DNA from: Enterococcus phoeniculicola ATCC BAA-412
GTDB taxonomy: Bacteria > Bacillota > Bacilli > Lactobacillales > Enterococcaceae
Reading direction: 5' to 3'
DNA length: 64,000 nucleotides
NCBI RefSeq assembly: GCF_000407505.1
Contig: NZ_ASWE01000002.1
Span: forward strand, 682,001-746,000
The translations under genes and the position numbers were made by a program. The first letter of the stretch is position 1; every line of letters starts with the position of its first letter. Shown in pieces: positions 16,904 through 26,403 of this stretch. The notes below the pieces were generated by a model, which ran no database searches, had not been told where the DNA came from, and saw nothing but the letters and a program-made list of their open reading frames with translations.

Positions 16904-17917
16904 ATGGAAACAAAAGCAATTGCCTTTAACACTGGATTTGCACTAATTGAAGGAAATCATTTTGAAGAAATTATGTGGCAGACTGAATCACTTTCTCCGC
17001 TAGATGTATTGGTAGAAGTTCATGCGATTTCGGTGAATCCTGTCGATACGAAATTACGACAATCTGCTTCGACTGATCAATGGAGGGTATTGGGCTTTGA
17101 TGCAGTTGGAGAAATTATCGAGTGTGGATCTGATGTCTCTGACTTTTCTATTGGGGATATGATTATGTACAGCGGAACAGAAAAACGAGCAGGAAGCTAT
17201 GCAGAACATCAAGTAGTTGATTCACGAATTGTAGCAAACATACCCAAAAACATATCTATTGAAGAAGCGGCTGCCCTGCCCTTAACAAGCATTACTGCAT
17301 ATGAGGTATTGTTTGAAAAATTAGGGCTAATTCCTGAAGAAAATGGGAATTTGGACGAAAATATTCTGATTGTCAATGGTGCAGGTGGTGTAGGTTCTAT
17401 TGCTATACAGTTAGCAAAATGGGCAGGCTTGAATGTTTTAGCAACTGCTTCAAGACCAGAGACGAGTCAGTGGATTAAACAAATGGGTGCAGATATTTCT
17501 TTGGATCATCGTAAAGATTTAGTCGAGCAAATGAGAGAATTGAATTTAACTGAAATGAAACGAATTTTACTTCTCCATTCTACTGATTATTATTTTGAGT
17601 CCATGGCTCATTTTCTCGCCCCATTTGGTCATCTCGCTTCAATTGTTGCAACAACAGAGCCTGTGAATTTATCAATCTTAAAAAACAAATCAGCTAGTTT
17701 TGACTGGGAGTTCATGTTTGCTAAGACAAACTATGATTACCAAATTGACTCTCAAGGAGAGATACTAAAAATCATCGCTCAGTTGATTGATGATAAAAAA
17801 ATAGTTTCGACACATACGACAACCTTAGAAGGATTGTCGAGTCAAACCATTTTTGAAGCACATCGCCTATTAGAAACCAATAGAACACTAGGAAAAATCG
17901 TGATTCGAGTGAAGTAA
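16904..17917 (+). CDS. Zinc-type alcohol dehydrogenase-like / quinone oxidoreductase family protein
   Basis: 337 aa MDR-superfamily oxidoreductase. N-terminal GroES-like domain (VEVHAISVNPVDTKLR, GFDAVGEIIECG) and C-terminal Rossmann domain with the NADPH loop NGAGGVGSIAIQLAKWAG. The cysteine and histidine ligands of zinc alcohol dehydrogenases are not evident, so it is probably an NADPH-dependent enone or quinone reductase. ATG 16904 lies 8 nt after GGAG; an in-frame GTG at 16895 is part of the ribosome-site region. Divergent from clpB. Substrate unknown. Confidence 0.85.
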   Translation: METKAIAFNTGFALIEGNHFEEIMWQTESLSPLDVLVEVHAISVNPVDTKLRQSASTDQWRVLGFDAVGEIIECGSDVSDFSIGDMIMYSGTEKRAGSYAEHQVVDSRIVANIPKNISIEEAAALPLTSITAYEVLFEKLGLIPEENGNLDENILIVNGAGGVGSIAIQLAKWAGLNVLATASRPETSQWIKQMGADISLDHRKDLVEQMRELNLTEMKRILLLHSTDYYFESMAHFLAPFGHLASIVATTEPVNLSILKNKSASFDWEFMFAKTNYDYQIDSQGEILKIIAQLIDDKKIVSTHTTTLEGLSSQTIFEAHRLLETNRTLGKIVIRVK

Positions 17918-17969
17918 TTAGCCTGCTTTTCATTAGAATATTCCTAAATAATACTCGGACTTTACGAAT

Positions 17970-18052
17970 AAAAACAGCTGTATCTTGAGCACTATTCCAA
18001 ACATTAGATTATTGAGTCTAATGTGTAAAGAGCTTCAGATTCAGCTGTTTTT
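17970..18052. terminator. Bidirectional terminator, convergent genes
   Basis: AAAAACAGCTG pairs with CAGCTGTTTTT (18042-18052); an inner hairpin ACATTAGA/TCTAATGT sits at 18001-18024. Confidence 0.7.
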
Positions 18053-18078
18053 GGCTTATTTCTTATACAGACAATGGG

Positions 18079-19122
18079 CTATTCACTCATCGCCTTTTTT
18101 TGCTTTTTTACTTCTTGTAACTCTTCATGTATCGCTTTTCTCTTCTCAATAAGGACATAGACAAAGCCCAATAAAAAAGGTAAGACAAATGTGCCAAATC
18201 GATAGAGCAAGACAGAAGAAATCGCATCTACCGTTCCTACAAGCGGTCTGAATAATAGCAGGTAGACAAATTCAAAGGAGCCAATTCCGCCAGGTGTAGG
18301 GACAACTCCTGATAAAATCACCGCAAAACTCGTAAATGAAAATGCTTGTAAGAAGTCAAGTGTAGGATGACTGTTTACCAATACGATAAAAGGAATGACA
18401 TACCACAAGGCAAGTTTGATTAAATTCCATGAATAAATTCGCCAAACGGCTGTTTTGTCTAGCATAATCGTTTTTACCGTATCTCTTAGAGAGTAAATTT
18501 GAAGGTTACATTGATCGACCCAGCCTCTAAGCTTCTCACTTTTAAACAATCGATTGGCAATAACAAGCAGTAAGACTTGCAGATTTACACTACTAGATAG
18601 AGATAAAAGTACAATAATTAGGACAATCGTTAAAATCATTCCTGCGAGAATAAATGGAATCATCTTGGGGGAGTTTGAGTAAAATAATGAGAACTGGATA
18701 ATCAGTCCAGCCACTGCATACGTAATAACCGCAAGTTTATACATCACCATATGTAGAGCAGTGACACCTACTCCTTGTGAAACCTTCAATCCTTTTTTTC
18801 GATAAAAATAGACTTCAGAAACAAGAGTCCCTGTTCCAAAGGTAATAATTCGATAGAAAGCTACATAACAAGACGTCCAAAAACCATCCTGTCTTGAAAA
18901 ACTAGGTTCGAAATGCTTGGCAATTTCTTTAATGGATTGTCCTTCAACGATAAGATAAATAATTCCTATCACGAAAACTCCAGCTAAAACAACTACACTC
19001 GTCGAACGTAGCTCGGCAAAAATGTCTGCCAGTGAACTTTGAACAAGATAGAGAATAATCCAAATCATCCCTACCAAAATCAGCAGATTTAACAGTACTT
19101 TGAGTTTATTATTTTTTTTCAT
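18079..19122 (-). CDS. Flippase-like / lysylphosphatidylglycerol synthase TM-region family protein
   Basis: 347 aa, about eight membrane helices. It matches the UPF0104 / MprF N-terminal membrane-domain family: GQSIKEIAKHFEPSFSR, YRIITFGTGTLVSEVYFYRKKGLKVSQGVGVTAL (read in two parts), and VPTPGGIGSFEFVYLLLF near the C-terminus. No cytosolic aminoacyl-transferase domain follows, so it cannot make lysyl-PG by itself; it is a lipid- or glycolipid-flippase-like protein. ATG 19122 has TTGAGGAG upstream. The DUF1294 gene ends 18 nt before it, likely an operon. Confidence 0.75.
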   Translation of the reverse strand: MKKNNKLKVLLNLLILVGMIWIILYLVQSSLADIFAELRSTSVVVLAGVFVIGIIYLIVEGQSIKEIAKHFEPSFSRQDGFWTSCYVAFYRIITFGTGTLVSEVYFYRKKGLKVSQGVGVTALHMVMYKLAVITYAVAGLIIQFSLFYSNSPKMIPFILAGMILTIVLIIVLLSLSSSVNLQVLLLVIANRLFKSEKLRGWVDQCNLQIYSLRDTVKTIMLDKTAVWRIYSWNLIKLALWYVIPFIVLVNSHPTLDFLQAFSFTSFAVILSGVVPTPGGIGSFEFVYLLLFRPLVGTVDAISSVLLYRFGTFVLPFLLGFVYVLIEKRKAIHEELQEVKKQKKAMSE

Positions 19123-19140
19123 AAATGCTCCTCAATTCAA

Positions 19141-19425
19141 TTAGTGGAAAAAGTATAGCAGCACACCATCTGTTAAAACGCCAATTAAAAAACAAATCAG
19201 AAATTTTCGTTTTCGTGTCTTATGATGAAATACCTGTTGTGCAATCAGTCCACCTAACCCGCCGCCAATTAAGCCAACAAAAAGAAGATTGCTTTCCGGC
19301 ACACGCCATTGTTTTTTTTGTGCCTTACGTTTATCATAGCCCATTAAGCAAAATAAATAAAAATTAACAATAAAAAGGTAAAACCACAAAGGGTTTCTAG
19401 TAAGTTCGTGTAGTATACGATCCAT
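19141..19425 (-). CDS. DUF1294 family small membrane protein
   Basis: 94 aa with two or three membrane helices. DUF1294 hallmarks are clear: GYDKRKAQKKQWRVPE, LLFVGLIGGGLGGLI, and HHKTRKRKF. Function unknown. Good ribosome site GGAGGAAAGAAA before ATG 19425. Confidence 0.85.
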   Translation of the reverse strand: MDRILHELTRNPLWFYLFIVNFYLFCLMGYDKRKAQKKQWRVPESNLLFVGLIGGGLGGLIAQQVFHHKTRKRKFLICFLIGVLTDGVLLYFFH

Positions 19426-19501
19426 TTTCTTTCCTCCAAATCACACGTTAATAGCGTACCTTAAAATGCGGTCACTTGCAAAGGAAATTCAACGGTTTAT
19501 A

Positions 19502-19543
19502 AAGAAAAGAGTAAAATTTCTAGAGAAACCTTACTCTTTTCTT
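19502..19543 (-). terminator. pepT terminator
   Basis: AAGAAAAGAGTAA (19502-19514) pairs with TTACTCTTTTCTT (19531-19543); it lies just past the pepT stop codon. Confidence 0.7.
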
Positions 19544-19593
19544 ATCCTATTCTAATCATGGATCTTTGACTAGTTTAAGTCAAATGATACCCA

Positions 19594-20823
19594 TTATTTT
19601 GCATTATTTTCTGCGATTTTGACAATCACATCTGTTGCTTTTTCCATTGCTTGTAGAGAGACAAACTCAAAACGTCCATGCATATTTTCGCCACCTGCAA
19701 AAATATTTGGTGTTGGAATACCCATATATGAAATTTTCGAACCGTCTGTTCCTCCGCGAACAGGTTCAATGATTGGTTGGATATTCAACTCAATCATTGC
19801 TTGTTTCGCCAATTCAACGATACTCATATCTTTTTCAATAATTTCTTTCATGTTGTAATACTGATCATACATGTTTATTTGAATACGCTCTTGATCAAAT
19901 TTTTCATTCATTTTTTGTTGAATGGCAAGAATCATTTGTTTACGTGCCTCAAATTTTTCGCGGGAATGATCACGGATAATATAACTCAATTTTGCTTCTT
20001 CTGGATTTCCAGTCAAGGACATAAGATGGAAGAAACCTTCATAACCAGAAGTTTTTTCAGGTACTTCATCTACTGGAAGTGCATTTTGAAAATCAATCGC
20101 AAGCTGTAACGCATTAATCATTGTATCTTTTGCAGTTCCCGGATGGACATTTTTCCCTTGAATCGTAATATCGGCTTGAGCTGCACTAAACGTTTCATAT
20201 TGGAGCTCACCAACAGGTCCCCCATCCATTGTATAAGCAAAATCAACAGCAAATGCTTCAACATCAAATTTATCTGCACCCACACCAATTTCTTCATCAG
20301 GACCAAAAGCGACCTTGATTGTCCCATGCTTGATTTCAGGATGGGTAAGCAAAATTTCCATTGCTGTCATAATTTCTGCAATTCCTGATTTATCATCTGC
20401 ACCTAATAAAGTTGTCCCATCTGTTGTAATTAATGTTTGATTGGCATAATTTTTAAGGTTTGGAAAATCTTTCGTATTTAAGGTAAATTTTCCTTCTTTA
20501 TCTAGTTGAATAGTTGATTCTCCATCATAGTTTTCAATGATTTGAGGGTTTACGTTGACCGCGTTAAAATCAGCCGTATCCATATGGGCAATAAAGCCAA
20601 TAGAGCGAACCTCTTTTTCAACATTGCTTGGTAATGTAGCCATAACAAATCCGTTTGTTTCATTATAGGAAACATCAGACATTCCTAGCTCTTCAAGTTC
20701 TTTTTTTAAAACTAGTGCAAATTCTATTTGTGTTGGTGTAGAGGGTGTTGTTGTGCTTGCTGCATCCGAGCGCGTTTCTGTCTTTACATAACGTAAAAAT
20801 CGAGGTAATAAGTTTTCATACAT
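19594..20823 (-). CDS. pepT: Peptidase T (tripeptide aminopeptidase)
   Basis: 409 aa, M20B family. It removes the N-terminal residue from tripeptides in the cytosol using two zinc ions. Metal and catalytic residues are visible in [38 protein letters not shown] and [10 protein letters not shown]. It starts at ATG 20823 with AAAGGAGAGAATTA upstream, 15 nt after the Nif3-family stop, so it is likely the last gene of the trmK-nif3-pepT operon. Confidence 0.95.
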   Translation of the reverse strand: MYENLLPRFLRYVKTETRSDAASTTTPSTPTQIEFALVLKKELEELGMSDVSYNETNGFVMATLPSNVEKEVRSIGFIAHMDTADFNAVNVNPQIIENYDGESTIQLDKEGKFTLNTKDFPNLKNYANQTLITTDGTTLLGADDKSGIAEIMTAMEILLTHPEIKHGTIKVAFGPDEEIGVGADKFDVEAFAVDFAYTMDGGPVGELQYETFSAAQADITIQGKNVHPGTAKDTMINALQLAIDFQNALPVDEVPEKTSGYEGFFHLMSLTGNPEEAKLSYIIRDHSREKFEARKQMILAIQQKMNEKFDQERIQINMYDQYYNMKEIIEKDMSIVELAKQAMIELNIQPIIEPVRGGTDGSKISYMGIPTPNIFAGGENMHGRFEFVSLQAMEKATDVIVKIAENNAK

Positions 20824-20838
20824 AATTAATTCTCTCCT

Positions 20839-21963
20839 TTAGTTGAATGAAAATGGATTGGTTGACGTTTCTGAGATAAGAAAATCTACCGTCCAATTTT
20901 TTTCTTGTTTCCATTGATTAAATTTTTCTACCATTTTTTCTTTGCATAACTGTTCAATATAATGCCCTGGATCAATTGCAGTCAATCCGGCTGTCTGCAT
21001 ATCATGTGCAGTATGATAATAAATGTCTCCAGTTATATACACATCTGCTTGTTTTTTTAATGCATCCCGATAAAATTTTTCGCCACTTCCGCCGCAAATT
21101 GCCACTCTTTTTACAGTAGTCAGTTTTTCTTTCGGTTCAACTACTCGTAAACCGTCCAAACCAAATGTTTCTTTTACTTTCGCTAAAAAGGAAGGTAACG
21201 GTATTGCTTGGCTTAGCTCCCCTACTCGACCAATCCCATAAGTTTTAGGTGGATTATTGAGGGAAAATAAATCATATGCAGGTGTTTCATAGGGATGTGC
21301 TTCATACATCGCTTGAAGGACTATATCAGCTAACGGCTCTGGGAAAATCACTTCAATTTTTGCTTCTTGGACTTGTTCTTCCTTATTCAACTGACCAATC
21401 GTTGGTTTTGCCCCTTCAACTGGCGTAAATCGGCCTGTTCCGATTGTCGAAAAACTGGTTTGCTGATAATTTTCTTGTTCTCCTGCGCCAGCCTGTGCAA
21501 GTGCTTGTCGCATTGCTTGAGCGGAAGCAACAGGAACATAAACTGCTAGCTTTTGGAAAGGAATTTCGTGAGTTTTGGTCAAGTAATCCTCTACGTGTAT
21601 ATCTAAAGCTTCACAAAACCAATCATTTAAGCCATCGTCAATAATATCCATATTTGTATGAGCAGCATAAACGGCAATTTGGTTAGCAAGTAAGTCTGCG
21701 TACATCTTTTGTTGCGGCTCATCGGTTGTTAATCTTGAAACAGGACGAAAAATAGGTGGATGCTTTGCAATTAATAAGTCTACTTTTTTTTCGATAGCTT
21801 CTGCCACAACTTCTGGTCGAACATCCAGCGTCATCATCACACGTTCAATCGGCTTATTCAGTGTACCAATATGAAGCCCTACAGGATCTCCCTCTTCGGC
21901 TAACCACAAAGGACAGTAAGATTCAAATTGTTGAATAAATTCAGTGCCCGTTAGTTTTGTCAT
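20839..21963 (-). CDS. Nif3-family dinuclear metal-center protein (YqfO-like)
   Basis: 374 aa, the long form with a PII/CutA-like middle insertion (about residues 130-240) between two halves of the NIF3 domain. Markers: DPVGLHIG near the N-terminus, LLIAKHPPIFRP, YAAHTNMDI, and near the end RVAICGGSGEKF, DVYITGDIYYHTAHD. The conserved His and Asp or Glu residues bind two metals. Widespread and often called GTP cyclohydrolase 1 type 2, but that activity is not proven for most members. The start overlaps the trmK stop by 4 nt (ATGA). Confidence 0.9.
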   Translation of the reverse strand: MTKLTGTEFIQQFESYCPLWLAEEGDPVGLHIGTLNKPIERVMMTLDVRPEVVAEAIEKKVDLLIAKHPPIFRPVSRLTTDEPQQKMYADLLANQIAVYAAHTNMDIIDDGLNDWFCEALDIHVEDYLTKTHEIPFQKLAVYVPVASAQAMRQALAQAGAGEQENYQQTSFSTIGTGRFTPVEGAKPTIGQLNKEEQVQEAKIEVIFPEPLADIVLQAMYEAHPYETPAYDLFSLNNPPKTYGIGRVGELSQAIPLPSFLAKVKETFGLDGLRVVEPKEKLTTVKRVAICGGSGEKFYRDALKKQADVYITGDIYYHTAHDMQTAGLTAIDPGHYIEQLCKEKMVEKFNQWKQEKNWTVDFLISETSTNPFSFN

Positions 21964-22661
21964 GCCAACATCTCCTCAATCTGTTTTCGTTCTTCTTCGA
22001 TTTGTGCTATTTTTTCACTAGGTACAGTTGCAGCTAATGAAAGCTGATGGAGCACATGTTCTCGTTGTTTTAGTTCCGCTTGCCATTTTTTGATGAATGT
22101 TTCACTTTTTTCTTTTGACAAGATAGGGCCAAATAACAAGTCTGTTTCTGAATACGCAAGAGGTTCCGCAACCTTTTCTGCAACAATAATTTCATAAATT
22201 TTTTGATTTTCTTCTAAAATGTGTTCCGCAATAATTTGATAGGATTCGTTCATCAGCCAAGTTCGGACGTTCTTTTCTCCAATGTTCGGCTGCAAAATTA
22301 AGCGTTCCGTACCAGATAGTTTATTTTTCGATTTTCCTTGGGCTAATATATCTCGAATGAGCGCTCCCCCCATTCCTGCAATCGTAATAGCAGAAATGTT
22401 ATCTTCTGATTCAATTGCCTCTAGGCCACTTGCTAGTCGAACGGTAATTTGTTGTTCAAGACCATTTTTTTTGACTTGATTGACTGCAGAAGTAAATGGA
22501 CCAATGACTACTTCACCTGCAACTGCAAATTCAATTTTATTTGTTAAAGCTAAAGCAACGGGTAAATAAGCATGATCTGAGCCAATATCTGCTAGACGCG
22601 CTCTTTCAGGAACAAATTCTCCCACTGCAGCTAATCGTTTTGATAATTCCTGTTGATTCAT
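21960..22661 (-). CDS. trmK: tRNA (adenine-22-N1)-methyltransferase TrmK
   Basis: 233 aa SAM-dependent methyltransferase that makes m1A22 in tRNA in Gram-positive bacteria. The SAM loop is RLADIGSDHAYLPVAL (about residues 22-37), followed by AVAGEVVIGPF and the catalytic-site ITIAGMGGALIRDIL. C-terminal coiled-coil (LKQREHVLHQLS to the end). Often next to the NIF3 gene in Firmicutes, exactly as here with 4-nt overlap. Confidence 0.92.
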   Translation of the reverse strand: MNQQELSKRLAAVGEFVPERARLADIGSDHAYLPVALALTNKIEFAVAGEVVIGPFTSAVNQVKKNGLEQQITVRLASGLEAIESEDNISAITIAGMGGALIRDILAQGKSKNKLSGTERLILQPNIGEKNVRTWLMNESYQIIAEHILEENQKIYEIIVAEKVAEPLAYSETDLLFGPILSKEKSETFIKKWQAELKQREHVLHQLSLAATVPSEKIAQIEEERKQIEEMLA

Positions 22662-22805
22662 AGCGACACTCCTTCGCCCATAATTATAACATTCTTACCG
22701 TAAAAAAAAAGAGAAGGAAGTGAATTCTATCCTCTACCTGATTGAGTGAAGAGTTAAGGCGTCTTCTCAATCTCTACCTAAAGAATGATGAGGTTCTTCT
22801 TTTAG

Positions 22806-23294
22806 TTAAGCGTATAATTCTTTTATCTTTGCTCTATTCCTATCGTTAGAATATTCAAAAAAGTATGGCTTTTGCCAATTTTGTGTATTCAAAGCTGTTT
22901 TATTTAGAGAGGTTTCCCATGAGGGATAGACACGAATACCCATCTTTCCTTTAGTCGTGGTGCTTCTTAAAATTCCTTTTTCTAATAAAATTTCTTTTTG
23001 GAAAATAAATTGCCCTTTACGTTCTTCGTCAATGATTGAAATGATCAGCTTGTCGGGACTGCTATCATATTGATAAGCTTGATTTTTACCGGTTGTGCTT
23101 TTTTCCCAGAATGCAACAAAGTATCCGATTTTTTTGGGCGTCCGCTTTGCCAACCGACTTCGGTAAGTTCTGTGTCCAATTGAAAAACGAACTCCTTCAT
23201 ACTCCTTATTCTGATTTTCTTCTTCGACATACTGGATACTTTCGTTGGTTATGGTTTTCACTATACCTTTAGTCAAAATGAGAGAGTCATTCAT
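22806..23294 (-). CDS. mepB: MepB-family protein
   Basis: 162 aa. It resembles MepB, the third gene of the staphylococcal mepRAB multidrug locus: FSIGHRTYRSRLAKRTPKKIG (read in two parts), YFVAFWEK, YDSSPDKLIISI, KGQFIFQKEILL, GKMGIRVYPSWE. MepB biochemical function is unknown. Here it has no mepR or mepA neighbour. Good ribosome site GGAGGAAGCT before ATG 23294. Stand-alone gene between trmK and the exopolysaccharide operon. Confidence 0.8.
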   Translation of the reverse strand: MNDSLILTKGIVKTITNESIQYVEEENQNKEYEGVRFSIGHRTYRSRLAKRTPKKIGYFVAFWEKSTTGKNQAYQYDSSPDKLIISIIDEERKGQFIFQKEILLEKGILRSTTTKGKMGIRVYPSWETSLNKTALNTQNWQKPYFFEYSNDRNRAKIKELYA

Positions 23295-23382
23295 AGCTTC
23301 CTCCTTTAAAAATAAAAAGATGTCTATCTGACCAGTAGTACAAATGATAGGGCACCCTTTTTTTTATGAATTGACGGATAAA

Positions 23383-23423
23383 AGCTCATTCGATTCTAGT
23401 AAATTACCAGTAACGAATGAGCT
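23383..23423 (-). terminator. Terminator of the exopolysaccharide operon
   Basis: AGCTCATTCG (23383-23392) pairs with CGAATGAGCT (23414-23423). On the minus strand it is followed by a short T run. It lies about 50 nt past the last gene of the operon. Confidence 0.65.
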
Positions 23424-23472
23424 ACTTATTTTTAAATAGGTGAAATAAGTTAAAGTGAGTCTTTATAATTCG

Positions 23473-24324
23473 TTATACATCATATTGCAGTTCTCTGATT
23501 CCATCTGCCAGTAAATCTGTAGACGAAGTCATTTCATCTGTGAACTCAGCCGTTGAAATCACTAGTTCTAAATTTAGATTGGCAAGATTTTGTGAAACGC
23601 GAACAGTATTGTTGAAATTTTCCTTAATTGTCGAACGGGTTATTTTTAATTCGCTAGCCTCTATAAAGGTAAGAACACCCCATGTTGGGGTACTGTGATC
23701 GATGATATATTTAAAATTATCTGCTTTATAGTAATCAGTAATTGTTTGAGAAACAGCAAAAACCAATTCCTGAATTTGCTCTACGGTCATCATTGATTTT
23801 AATCCTTCCCAGTAGCGAATGCGGATAACCATAATGTTAAGTGGAATATGGTATTGCGTCGCAGCTTTTGATAAAACTAAAAAATCATCATCAAACATGT
23901 TTAAAGTGCGTAACTGTGTATCTACATCTAATGCGTTTGCTTGGGTTGTTGAACGGCGAAGCTCTAAATTTTCTTTTTCAATTATTCGTAATTTTAAGGT
24001 GATAAAGTGAATCGTTAAGCAGAACAATGTCGGGATCATTAACCAATAAATCATTCCATAGTTAAACTGATTTTGATATACATATTGATAAATCACATAG
24101 ATAAGTTGAGCAAAAATAAACAATAAATCAAAAATCAGTCCACTCACAACGTTAACGAAATAAGTAATCACAATGAGTAGGAGTGTAACTAAGAAACAGA
24201 GTAAATCAAAAAAGAAAGAGTTAGGACCTAATGAGACAAAAATAGTTGTCACAACCATTAAAACCATAAAAAAGAGTAGTGCTATATCCAGTTCAATTCC
24301 TCTTCGTCGGGAAATGGTATTCAT
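23473..24324 (-). CDS. Membrane protein with degenerate GGDEF domain (YdaK-like)
   Basis: 283 aa, last gene of the exopolysaccharide operon. About four to five membrane helices (residues 10-115), a short coiled linker, then a domain that follows the diguanylate-cyclase fold: ALDVDTQLRTLNMFDDDF (131-148) stands where active enzymes have DxLTGLxNR. The signature loop is HSTPTWGVLTF (210-220) instead of GGDEF, so it cannot make c-di-GMP. The position of the inhibitory-site RxxD reads YKAD (199-202): the arginine is lost. In B. subtilis, YdaK with a degenerate GGDEF binds c-di-GMP and activates this type of operon; the lost arginine suggests another ligand or a structural role. ATG 24324 lies 1 nt after the previous stop with AGGAGG before it. 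Confidence 0.75.
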   Translation of the reverse strand: MNTISRRRGIELDIALLFFMVLMVVTTIFVSLGPNSFFFDLLCFLVTLLLIVITYFVNVVSGLIFDLLFIFAQLIYVIYQYVYQNQFNYGMIYWLMIPTLFCLTIHFITLKLRIIEKENLELRRSTTQANALDVDTQLRTLNMFDDDFLVLSKAATQYHIPLNIMVIRIRYWEGLKSMMTVEQIQELVFAVSQTITDYYKADNFKYIIDHSTPTWGVLTFIEASELKITRSTIKENFNNTVRVSQNLANLNLELVISTAEFTDEMTSSTDLLADGIRELQYDV

Positions 24325-24325
24325 C

Positions 24326-26392
24326 TTAGTTCCCTCCTTTTGTATTATCTGCATATTTTCGACTAATGAAGTAAATAGATGTCGCTACAATTGCTAGTAC
24401 AATTAGCAAAATAAGCCCATAAACAAAGACATTTAAATTGTTCTCAATTTGACTAGTTAATGAATTTTTCTTTTCATGGCTAGCTTCTTGTTTAAATCGG
24501 TAATCATAACGACGATAATTACTATCCACTGCAATCAAGTCCCCCTTGTAAATAGCAACACTCTTTTGTGAATTTAGCTGTGTAGAAGCAAGATAAACGC
24601 CCTCAGCGCTTGGACTTGTCAAAACTAATGCAGTTAAATCACTATTGAATGGCGAAAACATTAATTGAGCAGTGCCTAAGGTTTTCCCATATTCTGGCTC
24701 GATACTTAGCTTCTCGTTAGAAACAAAAGTAGACAGTGAGTTATTGTAGGTAAAATACAAATCTTTATTCATATTTTTTACGACCGTATTATCTTTGGGT
24801 GTTCCAAGAATAATCAAGTTATGGCTTCCTAAATCACGTTTAGAAATATCTTCTTTGTAAAAAGTTAAATTTCCAGTATTATCTTTTGCATAATTTCCCA
24901 ACAAATTTAAAACATTAGATAAAGCTTTAAAGTACTCATCTGTCATTTTTTCTGGAAGAACGATGGCCAAATCTGAAAATGCATTGTTGGCGATGAAAAT
25001 ATTTGGATAGTTCTCAAACAAGGCAACATCTGTATCTTCTGACTTGATAAATGCACTAGAAGTATTCTCAATTGATGCCCAAGGCGTATTCCCATTGCGA
25101 ATTACTTCAGGACTTTTCACGTTTAAATCAAACGCTACTTTTAATACAAAACTATCAGCAACCTCCAAATTATCAGGAAACTTCAACTGCACACGATCCC
25201 CATTGGCTCCTGAAGCAGTTAACTTCTGACTTCCCACAGGTACATCATTTACATAAACTGTGACCAGTGACGTGTCAAAATCTAAATTATCCGCATACTT
25301 AATTGCCAAATCTACTGAACTTCCATTTATATTGTTGTAATCAGTAGGCAAGCTGACAAAGTAAACCTGTTCCTGATGATACGCACCAATGAGCTGGTCT
25401 CCTGTCGTAGTAAATGGAATTTTCCCGTCAAACTCAAGGGAGGAAGTGAAGGTATCCGTATTCTCAGAAATATAGGTTTCTTTTTTTTCCGTTTGTGTCA
25501 TCAGCTCTTGGTTTGCAAGATAACGTCCTGCATTTAGTAATGCTTTTTCATTTTTTGAAGTCACTAGCAGAATATGTTGATCTTTAGCGTTCAAAAATTT
25601 GATGACTGCATCGTTTTCCACTTTTTTCTCATCAATGTCTTTTTTATAAGGTTCCGGAAGATTCTTATAAGTTGCAACAATCACTTGATAAGGTTGCGTT
25701 TGATTCTTCGTCCAGCTGGTTAGCTGCAAATATTGTTCACTGGTTGTGATGATTCGTGAAAACCCACTTATCCCGTAACTTGCTGCCTCTAATTCAACAT
25801 CAGATGCATTTTCTGGAACTGAGACAACACTTTGTCCATTTGCAATGGTATCTGCACCTACAAAATGATTATAAAAAGAATGAATCGTATCTTCTGGCAA
25901 TTTCAAATCATATTGAAAGTTCACATTTGATCCATCATATACAGTTAACCAGTTTGCAGGTGTCTCGATTAAGCGGTAGCCGTCATCTCCTTCATAATTG
26001 ACAATTTGACCTTCAATCGTTAACGTGTTACTTCCTGAAAGCAAGTTTAAAGGCAAGTCAATCGTTTCCGTCTGTCGGCCGTTTTTATTTTCAGGACGCC
26101 ATGAGTGAATTTTCACGCCATTGACAGCGACAGTTACATCAGAGGTTTGCTGATTTTCCAATTGTGTAATTTGATAATTTAAATTAAAAGTTGCTTTTTT
26201 TACATCCCAATAATCAATTTTTGTAAAATAGGTTGTTGCCTTTACCGCCGTCCCAGTTAATGAAGTGGTCGTATTTTGAAAAGGCTGTGTAAATGTATGG
26301 TTATCTTGTTCTGAGTTTTCTGCAGCTTTAGCAAGCACAGGTGCTGAAAATAAGATTCCTAAAATAGAAACGAACATAATAATCTTTTTCAT
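24326..26392 (-). CDS. BcsB/YdaN-like exopolysaccharide export accessory protein
   Basis: 688 aa. Signal peptide (MKKIIMFVSILGILFSAPVLA), a large extracellular region made of repeated carbohydrate-binding and ferredoxin-like modules as in BcsB (VNGVKIHSWRPENKNGRQ, later VYVNDVPVGSQKL), and a C-terminal membrane helix with a short basic tail (about 655-688). In cellulose synthase, BcsB sits next to BcsA and guides the polymer out; YdaN is the B. subtilis counterpart. It lies 11 nt after the glycosyltransferase stop, the expected partner order. Confidence 0.75.
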   Translation of the reverse strand: MKKIIMFVSILGILFSAPVLAKAAENSEQDNHTFTQPFQNTTTSLTGTAVKATTYFTKIDYWDVKKATFNLNYQITQLENQQTSDVTVAVNGVKIHSWRPENKNGRQTETIDLPLNLLSGSNTLTIEGQIVNYEGDDGYRLIETPANWLTVYDGSNVNFQYDLKLPEDTIHSFYNHFVGADTIANGQSVVSVPENASDVELEAASYGISGFSRIITTSEQYLQLTSWTKNQTQPYQVIVATYKNLPEPYKKDIDEKKVENDAVIKFLNAKDQHILLVTSKNEKALLNAGRYLANQELMTQTEKKETYISENTDTFTSSLEFDGKIPFTTTGDQLIGAYHQEQVYFVSLPTDYNNINGSSVDLAIKYADNLDFDTSLVTVYVNDVPVGSQKLTASGANGDRVQLKFPDNLEVADSFVLKVAFDLNVKSPEVIRNGNTPWASIENTSSAFIKSEDTDVALFENYPNIFIANNAFSDLAIVLPEKMTDEYFKALSNVLNLLGNYAKDNTGNLTFYKEDISKRDLGSHNLIILGTPKDNTVVKNMNKDLYFTYNNSLSTFVSNEKLSIEPEYGKTLGTAQLMFSPFNSDLTALVLTSPSAEGVYLASTQLNSQKSVAIYKGDLIAVDSNYRRYDYRFKQEASHEKKNSLTSQIENNLNVFVYGLILLIVLAIVATSIYFISRKYADNTKGGN

Positions 26393-26403
26393 GAGGCTCC
26401 TCC

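Noticed and set aside
22680-22800. Inverted repeat GATTGAG/CTCAATC as terminator of mepB
   Set aside because: The stem is short with a long loop and no close T-run; too weak to list as a terminator.
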